The position numbers and the translations under genes are program-made. 64,000 bases of DNA from Lindgomyces ingoldianus (lineage: Eukaryota > Ascomycota > Dothideomycetes > Pleosporales > Lindgomycetaceae): assembly GCF_010093535.1 (NCBI RefSeq), contig NW_022985173.1:1060855-1124854 (forward strand). The letters run 5' to 3'. Positions 23,250 through 33,750 of the stretch are shown here, in pieces (the stretch's first letter is position 1; each line of letters opens with the position of its first letter). Under the pieces are notes generated by a model that saw nothing but the letters and a program-made list of their open reading frames with translations, had not been told where the DNA came from and searched no databases.

Positions 23250-23774
23250 TCTGAATCGTTGTCGTGGTGTGCTAGGAGGTTGGAGGCGGCGAGTAGTTTG
23301 AAAGAACCTGCAAGCTGCAGTGTGGAATGATCGAGAAGGGGCAGTAGCAAAAAACTTTGTGAGGAAGGAATGTGCACAATGACCCTCAATAGCAGCTAGT
23401 TTCCGCTTTCTTGACCAAATCTTCGTTCCAATTGTTTGATATCTTCATGGCGACGTCTCGGAATGGAAGGGAGCTCTATAGACGGTAGAGATAGTGTAAT
23501 ATTTGATGATTGATGGCGTTAGTGGTTTGCCAGTGGCTTCCCGAATCCATTAGGGTATCGGGAGAGGCTCCTATTGCGCATCGGCAAAAATAGTAGCCTT
23601 GACTTGCTCTATTTGCGATATATAAGCCGCCGATCGGAATGCTTGATGAAGTTTGATATGTGATCGGGAGTAAGACCCTTTTGGCTTGGAAATTAGCGAG
23701 CGGTCACGTGGATTCTAAAGTCCCGTTTTATCATCTGCGATGGCTTTTTCTACCAAAAGGCTCGGCCACTTCTC
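23250..23774. other. Intergenic, Nudix promoter region
   Basis: This is 525 bp between the dead reductase and the Nudix gene. It carries a TCACGTG element (listed separately) close to the Nudix start. Nothing else was recognised. Confidence 0.45.
23704..23710 (+). promoter_or_regulatory. CACGTG (bHLH) site upstream of the Nudix gene
   Basis: GTCACGTG lies 65 bp before the Nudix ATG. It matches the core bound by Cbf1/USF-type bHLH factors. Functional use is inferred from position only. Confidence 0.3.
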
Positions 23775-24383
23775 ATGACCACACACCTAAGGATGGCGGC
23801 ATCTTCCTTCATTACCCGCCAACTTCCTTCTGAACGGTTTGTTGAAAGCTGCGGTGCCGTTCTGTTCGATCTTACGGCATCACCGGAGAAGAAAGTATGC
23901 TTGCTTCATTACCTGAGGAAAGACGAATGGCTTTTAGCGAAGGGCCGGCGTAACTGTGGAGAATCACGAAAGGAAGCTGCTCTGAGAGAAGTGGTGGAGG
24001 AGACTGGTTATCTATGCCATCTGCTCCCGGTAACGATGGCAACCCGAGCTCCACCTGCCGACGGATCAACGGACATTCCGGACATGGCCCGCACATATCC
24101 TAATCTCACAGAGCCTTTCATGTTCACAATGAGGGAAATCGAAGGGGGGTCGAGTGTTAAATTAATTTGGTGGTATATCGCTACCCTGGATTCGGGCTCT
24201 GGAGCCACGACGTTGACGGGCGAGGCTGATTTTGCCCCCGAGTTCTTTCCTTGTGAAGAGGCATTGGACAGACTCACATTTCAGCCAGACCGAGATGTCC
24301 TCAAGCAAGCTGTTAGGTTAGTAGAAGAATCAACAGCTTTAAGGAACTCAACATCACAACTCGATTATGATAAGAACAATTAG
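23775..24383 (+). CDS. Nudix hydrolase
   Basis: Single-exon gene of 202 aa. Residues 56-78 contain a perfect Nudix box in the pattern GX5EX7REUXEEXGU (GRRNCGE at the start, REVVEETGY at the end), supplying the Mg-binding glutamates that hydrolyse a nucleoside diphosphate linked to another moiety. The preceding ESCGAVLFD and WLLAKG are the usual first strands of the fold. The particular substrate (dinucleoside polyphosphate, diphosphoinositol phosphate, NAD or other) cannot be told. A second in-frame ATG nine bases into the coding sequence's fourth-to-seventh codon region (23793) could also serve as start. The gene ends 88 bp from the stop of the convergent GST gene, so the 3' UTRs probably overlap. 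Confidence 0.9.
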   Translation: MTTHLRMAASSFITRQLPSERFVESCGAVLFDLTASPEKKVCLLHYLRKDEWLLAKGRRNCGESRKEAALREVVEETGYLCHLLPVTMATRAPPADGSTDIPDMARTYPNLTEPFMFTMREIEGGSSVKLIWWYIATLDSGSGATTLTGEADFAPEFFPCEEALDRLTFQPDRDVLKQAVRLVEESTALRNSTSQLDYDKNN

Positions 24384-24471
24384 AAACGTTAGTTTTCTAT
24401 CCCTGGTGCGTAGGTAGCACTGCTCACAAGCAAGTGATACTGATCAAGGCTTAGTAACAATGAGGATGTCG

Positions 24472-25357
24472 TTAATCATCCTTCGCCAGCCACTCTTTGG
24501 AGGCATCGTAAATCGTTGAGAACGCAGTGTCAAACGATAGGAATCTCTCGAAAACTCCTTTGTCAAGCCGTTTGAGAAAATGTAGAAAGGACACGAAGAT
24601 GAGATCAGCGTACGACACTGCAACCTTGTTAGCCGGAATTACTAGACCGGCAGGCGTTTTACTCATGTAGAACTTACCGGTCTTCCCAAGGAAAAATGGC
24701 CCACCCTTCTTCTTCAGCAAATCCGCGATCTCGTTAATTGGTTGCTCGGCAGCCTTCCAGCTGGGCTCACCACCTCTATCCTCCTCGACTTGGGAAAGTG
24801 ACATCCCGTAGCGCTCCTTGCGAGTTCGTTCGAAATATTCCACTGACGGCGGGTTGAGCAGCATTCGAGGAACTTTTGGAATGATATTAGGCTGCAAGGG
24901 GCCCATGATCTCCGGAATAAGGTTCCGGACTTGAACCACGATTGGGTCATCTATGTGGAGCGATGGAGATGGATACCGCTTCTCAAGTTCAATTGCAATC
25001 TTCCAAGAGTCCATGCAGTATGTCCCATCCCCAAATTTGACAGATGGGCTTGTGTATTCGGCAAAATATCCGACTCCATCCTTGTTATTTGGTGGCAAGC
25101 CGCTATTGAATCAGCGTTAGAAAATCTCCTGTTCTAAAATATAGTGGATACTTGCAAAGATTTGAATGTGGGCGCCAAATCAGGATACTCCACCCATTCC
25201 GTTTCATAGTCAATCCCCTTGTAGTTCAATATCATACGAGCTTTCCACATCAGCATACTCTTCACAATTGCCTTGCTAACTTACATTTCCATGGATTCGG
25301 TGACCATGAGGCACATGGTGGTTTGCTCGGTAGATCGTACAGCACGATTTTGGACAT
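24472..25357 (-). CDS. Glutathione S-transferase family protein
   Basis: Three minus-strand exons, 25357-25285, 25240-25156 and 25102-24472, give 262 aa. Intron 1 is GT-AG (GTAAGT). Intron 2 keeps the frame only if it starts with GC (GCAAGT at 25155-25150) and ends TAG at 25103: the GT two codons later leads to an immediate stop. The N-terminal thioredoxin-like domain opens with IVLYDLPSK and NPWKSRMILNYKGIDYETEW, typical of fungal GSTs related to the Ure2/LigF-like groups. FGDGTYCMDSWKIAIELEKR supplies the family's D-S glutathione-binding pair. The C-terminal helical domain follows. It is likely a cytosolic detoxification enzyme; substrate unknown. Confidence 0.85.
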
Positions 25358-26614
25358 TGTACTCTGAGGACAGGAAATTTGGTGCAGCGCCTAACAATGA
25401 CCGTAAACGAGGAGTTAAGTACCATCAATTGGAAAATAGGAGAATATGTTTCCCGCCGCTAGCATTTGTCATCAGTCTTGGGGGAATGATGTCGGCCGTG
25501 AGAAGTCAACGTGGAGAAAGCTAAACCTAAAGCAATCGTCTTCAGTTGACCTCGGCCGCGGTCCAAACCCCAGCACCAACAAAGTCATCTCCAATATACA
25601 CTCTATGCCAACTTCCGCTCTGCAAGTTAGGAGTTCAGCTCGAAGCTAATTGACGCTGCATACTTGAGCTTAAAGGAACCACATGGAACCACCCCACTGC
25701 CTAATACGTCCGCTTACCCACTAGAGCTAATTAGTGACGCGACTCGCGTTCAGGTTCCCTCCACTCTCAACCCATCTTCGTATGAGAAGACTATGTGTAT
25801 TCTCACAATCTACACCCCGCGACTGAGGCGAATTTAGATGGGTGTGGGGCCTATTCCAAGTCAGGTGAAACATAAATCTGATAAGAAGGGTTTCGGGTGG
25901 TTTTTGGCCCCCAAACTCTTCTCTTATCCCTGGTCAGGGGTCAATATTCTCCCTGCATATTTATGTACTCTAACCTCAGACCTTCTTAGTTTATCCATAC
26001 CAACCTCATCCGCAACATGCGTGGCACCTCTGGACGAATTAAAGAGTGTCGATGAAGGCCTCATCCTCGTCGTTTCGCCACCTACTGACTCTAGTGGACG
26101 CGCTGTGCTCGACTGACACATATCTTCCACTTTCCACGTACAGAGGGGCAGCTTCGGCCGGCTTTCACAATGAGTACCGGTCGTGATTTCGGGTGGGTCG
26201 GCAGACTGTTCTATGCTTACTGAATAACTATCGAATTTCTCCTAATATATCGATTTCTTCACTTCGATCCTTCTCGTCTGTTCTTCCATCGCATTCTTCG
26301 CGCAGTTCACACTGCAGTTTACCTGGCGCCTTCCATCTGGCCCCCAAATCCCCAAACACGCATCCCCTCAAAACACCCGAACTCGTGACGCCATGCAAAA
26401 TCCTCCGTGTCCAGGGACGAAATAACTAGACCTCAGGTTAACTGCCAACAGAAAAAGGTCACCTTCAAGCATCCCCACCTGGGCAATCTTGGCCGTCTCA
26501 ACTCTCGTCAACCTCCGGAGCCTATTAGAAATACCCAACGCCCGGAATTCCGTACCTGAGCTTACGATCGGTGGCGGAGCTTTTGTGCAGACGTCAGCGT
26601 GTGTGGCGTCAGCC
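25358..26614. other. Divergent intergenic region, 1.26 kb
   Basis: Head-to-head spacer between the GST gene and the four-TM protein gene. A 92-codon frame at 25838-26116 has no recognisable family and is probably chance. No known regulatory motif was identified. Confidence 0.45.
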
Positions 26615-28609
26615 ATGGAACCAGGCCTCCTCTCACCCATCAGCACATCCGGACATCAAGACTTTGGTGCGCGAGTCAGCAGAGCACATACAGAAACACA
26701 CACAACGGGATTAGCAAACCAACGACCAGAATCACTCGAAGACCATGACGGAGACATCGCGATGTACCACATGGATGAAGTGCACACAGACCCAAGCCCC
26801 TCAACTCGGATGTTCATGAAAGAAGGCTACGGGCCTGTAGAGAACTCAACATTCGACTCTGACACCCGCTCACTTCTCAGCAACGCCAAAAGATTCGATC
26901 ACCATGAATCGAGAAAATTCCTATTTAAGACGGGTGTATCGAGGTTTTTCGTGACGCTATTTTTTTGCGTGCTGATCGCGCTGTCGTTGAAAGCCTACGA
27001 AGGATTCAACTCACCCCGGATCATTAGCAAGAATGAAGTCCGTTTATTCAACTCCATCATGCTTGGACTGTCTCTTGGGCTTGGCCTCAACCTCGCCTCG
27101 TCGCTCAAAAGATACGCCGTTATTCTTCGCTGGTCGCTTCTCACCAAACGCTACGTTTCGCTCGAAGTTTTCGACTTAATCCTCGGACTAGAAACTTTGA
27201 CCAAAGTAGGAAAACTAATGGTAATCTCCCTCCCCGGCGTGCGCAGGATCAAGTTTCTCCAAAAACTCCCCTGGTTCCGAGAAGCCAGAGACGACGGTAC
27301 AAAACTGACATGGATCGTGTGTCTAATCTGGCTGCTCGTAAATATTGGCGCCCAAGTCCTTGTCGCCACACTTTCTCTTTTCTGGCCTGTGGATCCCTCT
27401 GATGCTATTCCACTGCTGACATACGGCAACGTGATGATATCCGATCTTGCAACTTGGAAGGTCGATCCGCCATATATCGACAGCAACGGATCTGCGCTGG
27501 CTGCCGCAAACACGTATGGGTTAGAGGCATCTGAATATCGCATTTACCCTGCCAACGGCTCTGAGAACGCGCAGTCATATCTGGATAGGAATGCCATGTA
27601 TCGCGGGGATGATTACTACGAATACCGATTCTTAAACCGCAACCCAGAGCACCTGTACACAAACTATATGGTCTCATCGCGCGTGATCCAATCCCGAGCT
27701 ACCTGCAAGCAACTAGCACTAGACGGCGAACTCGAAAAAGAATCCGGCCGCATCTTCGCAAACGGCAGCCTGGACGGCCGACACTGGCAGCAATACCCCG
27801 TTCCTATGTGGGTCAGCGGTAGCATCTCCTGGGTTGGTTCCCGCGGAGCTTATTGTGGTCCCCGCTGTACAAATCTCACTGTCTACCAAACCGCTGATGA
27901 CAAGGACATCAAAACGTCTTCGCTCTTCCTATGCAACAGCACGATCTCCCCCGTGCAAGGTGGTCAAACAGAACTCACGAACCTCCGGCCTGAAGACCAC
28001 AACCACATCTATAGCAACGATGAATTCGCTCGGATAGCCGCCGGTGCGATAGCCTGGACGGGGTATACTATGACGGGTCGGTATGAGCGGCAGACGCGTG
28101 TGTATCTAACGGGCCTGCAGTGGAGTCCGTATAAGATCGTCAACGCAGACGATGTATCGGATCTGATATCGAGGTTTTCAATATCTGCAATTGCGGCGTT
28201 CGACGATCATGGAATTCGATATACAGTGCCGAACCAGCACGTTCGCCCCGTGCAGGGACAGCAGGTAAACGTGGATTGGGCGTGGGTTTTAGGGCTGCTA
28301 TGTGGGATTTGTGTGATTCAGTTCGGGGCGCTGATTTGCTTAATTTCCTTCGCGAATAAGTCGATTATCCGCGATGAGTCGTTCTTCAGTTTGGCAATGT
28401 TGCTGAGGCCTGTGGTGGATCGTATTGGGAAGGAGGGCATGAATATGAGTGGGGAAGAGATCAAGAATCATCCTAAGATGTTGTGGAAGCGGATAAGATA
28501 CGATTATCGAGAGGGGAGGAATGGAGAGCCTAATCAGGTTGACATATTCTGGCAGGGGAGAGATATGGCAGAGAGCAGGAGGAGCTGGGCTCCTGGGGTG
28601 TACAGTTGA
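26615..28609 (+). CDS. Conserved fungal multi-pass membrane protein, unknown function
   Basis: Single exon, 664 aa from the first in-frame ATG (the frame extends upstream only through TTG codons). Layout: about 110 polar residues, TM1 (FFVTLFFCVLIALSLKAY) near residue 115, TM2 (IMLGLSLGLGLNLASSL) near 150, TM3 (LTWIVCLIWLLVNIGAQVLV) near 235, a large domain of about 310 residues, then TM4 (WVLGLLCGICVIQFGALICL) near 570 and a cytosolic tail. The large domain has N-glycosylation sequons (NGS, NLT, NST) and paired cysteines (CGPRC), so it is probably extracellular or lumenal. This plan occurs in uncharacterised fungus-specific membrane proteins; no catalytic motif is visible. It converges with the methyltransferase gene, with 108 bp between stops. 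Confidence 0.8.
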   Translation: MEPGLLSPISTSGHQDFGARVSRAHTETHTTGLANQRPESLEDHDGDIAMYHMDEVHTDPSPSTRMFMKEGYGPVENSTFDSDTRSLLSNAKRFDHHESRKFLFKTGVSRFFVTLFFCVLIALSLKAYEGFNSPRIISKNEVRLFNSIMLGLSLGLGLNLASSLKRYAVILRWSLLTKRYVSLEVFDLILGLETLTKVGKLMVISLPGVRRIKFLQKLPWFREARDDGTKLTWIVCLIWLLVNIGAQVLVATLSLFWPVDPSDAIPLLTYGNVMISDLATWKVDPPYIDSNGSALAAANTYGLEASEYRIYPANGSENAQSYLDRNAMYRGDDYYEYRFLNRNPEHLYTNYMVSSRVIQSRATCKQLALDGELEKESGRIFANGSLDGRHWQQYPVPMWVSGSISWVGSRGAYCGPRCTNLTVYQTADDKDIKTSSLFLCNSTISPVQGGQTELTNLRPEDHNHIYSNDEFARIAAGAIAWTGYTMTGRYERQTRVYLTGLQWSPYKIVNADDVSDLISRFSISAIAAFDDHGIRYTVPNQHVRPVQGQQVNVDWAWVLGLLCGICVIQFGALICLISFANKSIIRDESFFSLAMLLRPVVDRIGKEGMNMSGEEIKNHPKMLWKRIRYDYREGRNGEPNQVDIFWQGRDMAESRRSWAPGVYS

Positions 28610-28717
28610 AGAAATGTATGTAGGACATTAACGAGACTAATAAATATGAATAAGTATCCTTCTAAACAAGATAAATTAAGTTCTATACTTCTCCTTCTGT
28701 AAATCCTAGGTATTTTA

Positions 28718-29758
28718 CTAATCGCTCTCGACAAAAAGTTCTACATCCGTCCGAACAAGCACGTATACCCAATGTAAAATTTTGGGACGATGGGTAACTC
28801 CCCCATTCTTTGAGTCCTGCTGCTCTGGAACCTCGATGTCGTACTTGGCTTCTAATCGCCACAGCAACCCCGGGTCAGGGAATCCTCTATCCAGCACTGT
28901 TTGCGGAATGTTATCTAAATCGTCATCAAGATCATCTTCGAAGCTTTCTTCTTCTGCAATTGCAGACGTCGTAAATGTGGGTGATGTAGAGCCCGAAGCA
29001 ATGGTCGGGTCTTGATCTAGAGGCGTTGGTAAAGACATAGGCAGGAAGGGAAAGCGGTCCTCAGAGTAACTTAACGATATCCATTTAGCACTAGGCTTTG
29101 TGACCAGAGCGAGGTGGATGGCAAGGATATGAACCGGATGAATCGGTTCTGGAGATTGGGAGAGCTTGCTAGCCGAGAGAAGTGCCTTATTGGGAGTTCT
29201 GATTGGATAGGGAAGTGGCACGTATAGATCATCCGCGCATGCTATACTGTCGGAGGTCGATTTATCCACTATAACAGAGTATTTGGCTGGTTCGCATACA
29301 CCTAGGATGGAGGCATAGGAGAGGAGGTTTGCAGAGGACCAGCGCATGTATGTCGGCTTTGGAGCCTTGCCTGGACTTGACTCGGAAGGCTTTGCAACAA
29401 CATTGGCCATACTAGTGCTTTCCCCATCGGTCATATTTCCCACTCCAATACTCCCCTCAAGCGCAAAAATCTCCACCTCCCTCTTGCGCCCCACCTCAAT
29501 CGCAACGTCCGAATAATCCAGATTATGGATCTGCTCCGGTCCTTTAACATGCGCCCGCAAATGATACGAAAGCAGTGAAGTCCCACATCCAATATGTAAG
29601 ATGTCCGGTTTCTCCTCAGTTGAAGTCCTCAGGGTCTCGACGAGGAACGGATCCAGCACATTCGGGGCTTCCAGCCATTCAAACGGATTCGGGTTTGCGG
29701 TAAACCGGGCATTCCAGTACTCTTGTGCGCCAAAGGATGGTGCGGAAGGCAGTGGCAT
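28718..29758 (-). CDS. Class I SAM-dependent methyltransferase, METTL13/EEF1AKMT-like
   Basis: One exon, 346 aa. The opening AQEYWNARF and FEWLEAP are the usual start of the METTL13/EEF1AKMT-like group. Motif I is ILHIGCGTSLLS (residues 53-64), and the post-I acidic residue is in IHNLDYSD. VIVDKSTSDSI near residue 160 corresponds to the DKGTLDAI signature of this group. A linker of about 40 residues rich in Asp/Glu precedes the C-terminal strands (LHWVYVLVRTD). Members with this signature methylate lysines or N-termini of translation factors; a protein substrate is inferred, not shown. Motif I lacks the second Gly of GxGxG (GCGTS), which is common in the group. Confidence 0.82.
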   Translation of the reverse strand: MPLPSAPSFGAQEYWNARFTANPNPFEWLEAPNVLDPFLVETLRTSTEEKPDILHIGCGTSLLSYHLRAHVKGPEQIHNLDYSDVAIEVGRKREVEIFALEGSIGVGNMTDGESTSMANVVAKPSESSPGKAPKPTYMRWSSANLLSYASILGVCEPAKYSVIVDKSTSDSIACADDLYVPLPYPIRTPNKALLSASKLSQSPEPIHPVHILAIHLALVTKPSAKWISLSYSEDRFPFLPMSLPTPLDQDPTIASGSTSPTFTTSAIAEEESFEDDLDDDLDNIPQTVLDRGFPDPGLLWRLEAKYDIEVPEQQDSKNGGVTHRPKILHWVYVLVRTDVELFVESD

Positions 29759-30091
29759 TGGGCTGGGGAAGGCGACCTGTGAGGACGTTGGTCAGAGGCT
29801 ATGTGCATTGTTAGTTGCTGTGAGATAAGTGCAGCTCACTGATTAGCAAGATGTATATGTAGATGTGATTAATTCTTTGCCTTTCAAAATCTGGTGACCC
29901 GGGATTAGGAAATATTGCTTAGGATGTATGGGGGTGTTATGGACATATCTTGAGGACTGAGGGGCTGGCGGGACGATTGCTGGGATCGGATCATCTATTT
30001 CTCCGAACAATTCTTCAAAGTGCAGCCATCAAACCACCACCTCCGCCCATCTCGCAATCGCACCAGCCGCTGCAACCACGCACTCTCCACA
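29759..30091. other. Divergent promoter region
   Basis: A 333-bp spacer between the methyltransferase and the mitochondrial protein gene, which diverge from it. No specific element was recognised. Confidence 0.45.
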
Positions 30092-30977
30092 ATGGCATCT
30101 CTTCCACCTCCAATACCCAGATTTCTCCTTCCCCGAGGCGCTACTCTCCTTCGACCCTATCCCCGTTATCCCCTCCTCCCACTCACCCAGCACCTCCGCA
30201 ACGCCTCCTCCACCTCAAATCCTAAGCCTAAGAACCTTTCCGAAGTCCTCCGCCAAAAGAAACCCGCGACTCTCGCCCAACCCGACAAATACCGGCCTCC
30301 ATCTCATGGAAAGCGCGCCCCGCGGAGTACGGATTGGGGCGAAACAGCCTCCAAGGTCTATGGCCCGAAACCTACTGCCGAAGATCGAGAACGCATGCGG
30401 ACGAAGAAGTATCCGAATATGATGGCGCCTGAAGGGACATTTATGCATTGGTTTTTGCATAATAGGATTATTCATATTTGGATTACTATGGTATGTTCGC
30501 TTTCCCCTTTTGTGACGATGCAATGCGTTGTGTTTGATGAGATAGATGGGGGTGCGTTTCAATTAAGAGAGGAATTTTCTATTTGAGGAGGATGGACGTG
30601 GAAATGCAGAAAGACGCTAATTACACTAGGGCACCCTCGTAACCCTCGCAATCGCTGCTTGGTACATGGACTTCGTTTCCAAAACGCCCTACGGTGATCT
30701 TATACCCTCCAAGAAAGACTTCCTGCGGCATCCGTGGGAGACCAGTAATCGGTTCATCGACGTGTACAAAATGCACGTCGCACACACTTCGCAATTGGCT
30801 TACGAAAAGCGCATGAAGAAGACTGAGGATGCGGAGAAGAGGAAGCAGTATAGAATGGCGCGGATACAGGAAGCAGAGGAGAGAGGCGAGGAGTATATTG
30901 AAGACCCGAGGTATTATATTGGGGAAGATGGAGTACGAAGGAGGAGGGTCAAGCGTTGGTTTGGGATTTGGGAGTAG
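30092..30977 (+). CDS. Mitochondrial single-TM protein, conserved in fungi, unknown function
   Basis: Exons 30092-30490 and 30630-30977 (139-bp intron, GTATGT donor, GCTAAT branch, phase 0) encode 248 aa. The N-terminus is a strong mitochondrial presequence: Arg, Ser and Leu-rich, without acids for about 40 residues (FLLPRG, LRPYPRYP, QHLRNASS). A TM helix spans the exon junction at about residues 122-145 (HIWITMGTLVTLAIAAWYMD). After it comes a long basic/acidic helical tail (LRHPWETSNRFIDVYKMHV, then KKTEDAEKRKQYRMAR). An inner-membrane protein with a matrix or intermembrane-space coiled tail fits. I do not recognise a named homologue; a respiratory-complex or translation-related role would be guesswork. 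Confidence 0.82.
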
Positions 30978-31699
30978 AGAGTGGTCGAGGGATACGGCTA
31001 CGGCTGGAATGGTTTGTGCAGAAACACGGTCTGCGAGGGTTGCAGAAGTCATAATCTGAAAATACCTGAAGCTAGAGTACCAACTCGAAGGTTGGACAAA
31101 TCTCTTTCGAGAAGTTTGAGAGATTGTAGGATATTGACTGTGAAGAAATAGGTATTGATGAGTCGAGAAAGGAAGGACTGCAAATTATGTATGAATATTT
31201 TGCAAATTCTGTAAATCTGTAAATGATAATGGTATCTAGGATCATATACCCTGCTCCAACTATCTGGGCGACGGATTAGCCATGCATATCGTCATGTTCC
31301 ATTTGAAATCAAGACTTCGAGCCATGCCTAAATTGCGGGTGCATCTCGTTGATCATATGATTCCTCGAGCAATTTCAACACACTGTCTTATACCGTGAAT
31401 TGGCTATTCCGCTCTCTATACCCCTAAGGAAGGTATCTGAAGAGTGAATACATGAATTCGGACCAGAGCGCTGATGTTTCACGGGAAGCAATGAGGTATT
31501 CTTACCCAGCCACCGTTAAACGCTAGGTACGTTAGACACACGGCTCTCGAAGTGTTTCGAGTCAGCCATGCGGTGTTGCGATTTGTGCCACAGCTGCACA
31601 CGTGGCTATCGGGCCTTTCCGGTCCTCCAGGAAACGGGCCCAGCAAGGTGAAACGAAGTAACATCGTCCCAACATTAAATTGGGACTCGAGGAGGGCGA
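30978..31699. other. Intergenic, convergent 3' ends
   Basis: 722 bp between the stop codons of the mitochondrial protein and VPS37. It is AT-rich near 31200. Nothing recognisable. Confidence 0.45.
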
Positions 31700-32546
31700 T
31701 TAGCGCCAACCGCCGACTCTGCCTTCGTCCCATCTTTCTTTTCTCTCGGCCCGAAGGTATGCGATCTTCCGGCCTTCTCTTAATCTTCGGACAAAGTCTG
31801 TAACCTCTCTCTCACTGGCCACAGCGTCACTACTACCCACACCTTCCCCGTGCAGGAAACTCTCCTCGAGTCCTTGGCAGAGTGCTTCCTGTTCTGCAAC
31901 GGCTGCGCTTAGACGTTGATACAATGCCGGGGGACTAAACTCCCGCAGCGCCGCATCCTGTTCCGCCTGCTTCGCCCTCCACTGGCGCTCCAGTGCTCGC
32001 AGCGTTAGAAGCCGTGACTGTGTGCTCTGCCGTTGGTGCTGGACATGCGATTCAAGCACCTTAAGTTGTTCCGCAATCGAGATGTTCTGGGAGAGCAGTG
32101 CCTGCAACGGTGCGATGGAAGCTGGCAGCGAAGGATGCGTCGTCTCGGGGCTGTGGAGAATGGCTTGCTGGAGGTCGGGATTTTGCAGCACGTGGTGGAG
32201 GTCCACTGTCCTGTCACGGCTCAGCACACTTGGGGTCATGCGTTTCAAGAGTGACGTACGTCTTATCCCTCAAAACATCCGGCAGCCAACCATCGTCAGG
32301 CGGCTGCACAAGGAGCGATTCCTGGCCTGCCTGAGATGGGTTTTGAGTGCAGGTCTGTGTGGACGACTGCTGAGGATCATAGTAGGGCTGAGACGGCTGG
32401 CCGGGCGGCGGTGGAGGGAGGGGAGGCCCTGTCTGTGGAGTTGCGCGCCCGCTAGAGTGGGCAGAGGGCTTTGGGGGCGGAGGTGGTGGGGTCGATGGAT
32501 TGAATTGGAACAGATTCTGCGACTGTCGGGGGGAGTGCAACGACAT
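31700..32546 (-). CDS. VPS37: ESCRT-I subunit Vps37
   Basis: Two exons, 32546-32260 and 32210-31700 (50-bp intron, GTACGT donor, CAG acceptor, phase 2), encode 265 aa. The first 75 residues are Pro/Gln/Ser-rich and disordered (PPPPPPKPS, PPPPPPGQPSQP). From DDGWLPDVLRDKT onward the protein is the helical Mod(r) domain of about 170 residues, with VLQNPDLQQAIL near its start and long heptad-like helices (ISIAEQLKVLESHVQHQRQ, LERQWRAKQAEQD) and a C-terminal VTDFVRRLREGRKIAYLRAE. Vps37 joins Vps23/Tsg101, Vps28 and Mvb12 in ESCRT-I on endosomes, where ubiquitinated cargo is sorted into multivesicular bodies; in fungi ESCRT-I also relays alkaline-pH signalling. The plus-strand 252-codon frame over it is a shadow. 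Confidence 0.85.
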
Positions 32547-33750
32547 GACAGCAAAGTCAGAGGGCAAAAGGTGAGAATTGAAGTGTGTGTGGCGTGTTGC
32601 GATGCTATATGGCTTGGTGTTTATCAACGAGGTATGACAAATGGCGTCGCGAAGCCTTCATGCCGACGGGTGGAGTTTGGAGTTTGGCCGCAGCAAAGTT
32701 GTTCCGCGCCGCCATGGAGATCAATCAGCCCGATCGATGAGCGGTCTGTCCAAGACTCCAAGTGGCTCCCCTTTTCATGAGCACAAGACATCTTTACAAA
32801 GTTAGCACCGGAGATGGCCACGGCACAAAGGCTTCTCCAAGAGGCTGCTGTGTGTCTGTGATGGCGCGCTGGCGCACTGGCGCTTCCCTTTAGCGCAGGC
32901 AGTTCCATTCCCATTCGAGACCCCAAGTGGTCTCTCGTCCCTGTTTAGGGGCCTCCACGAGGGGCCTCCCTCGCTCGGAGAGAAGCTGGCGCAATTCGCC
33001 CGCTTGCTTTTTGCTCAACAACGGTGATCGAGAATGGCAGACGGGGCGGTCAAAATTAATACCGCGCTCAACTTGCGAGTTTAGGTTCTTTTGATAATTT
33101 AAGTTCTGTGCACATTGTGATGGCGCACACGTGCGCGGCACCAGTCCATGCCTCGCACCACCTGCGTGCGGCTTGTGTCGAAGATGTTTCAGCGGTATGC
33201 ATGACGGCGCTCACGGCATTGAACTGGGAAAGCCCTCGACTGTCAGCAGAAATAGTCCCTGGCGTCCCGTCGCAGGCACTCAGAATTAGTTGGGCAAATT
33301 CTGACCACCGCAATATCATCCTTCGAGATGCAGCCCTATCATCACTCCTCCCCTCGCCAGGTGCAGTCCCTTTTGCGGCCCTGAGCAGACTCCCCCTTGA
33401 TCGTCAACGGTTCATTCGCCAGATCAGGTCGTGTACCTGCAGACCAAAGGCGTCTAACCGACCGCCCCCCTGCGCCCAATTCCCCACCCCACAGCGAACC
33501 ACGGCGTTGCCAGGAGCGCCAGCAGTTCATTGCTCTGGATGAGCGCCTCGCCGCCGGCCAATTCCATCGTCCAGATCTCCTCACGAGGCCACACCGCGAT
33601 CCTGCTCCAGTTCATGCGCCTAGCTCGGCACGACGCCTCCCCTTTTCCAGACAGCCTCGCGTTGGCCGCTATACTCTCCTCCACGCCCACGGGTCTCTGG
33701 CCTCCAGAATTGTGCAAAGCCATGACTGTCGTGGAGGGTAGAGACGGATA
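32547..33750. other. Divergent intergenic region, 1.2 kb
   Basis: Head-to-head spacer between VPS37 and the coiled-coil protein gene. GC-rich, with accidental frames on both strands and no recognisable coding family. Confidence 0.45.

Noticed and set aside
32022..32780. 252-codon plus-strand frame
   Set aside because: It starts at ATG but lies antisense over the VPS37 exons and intron, and its composition (Trp/Arg/Cys-rich) is that of a shadow frame.
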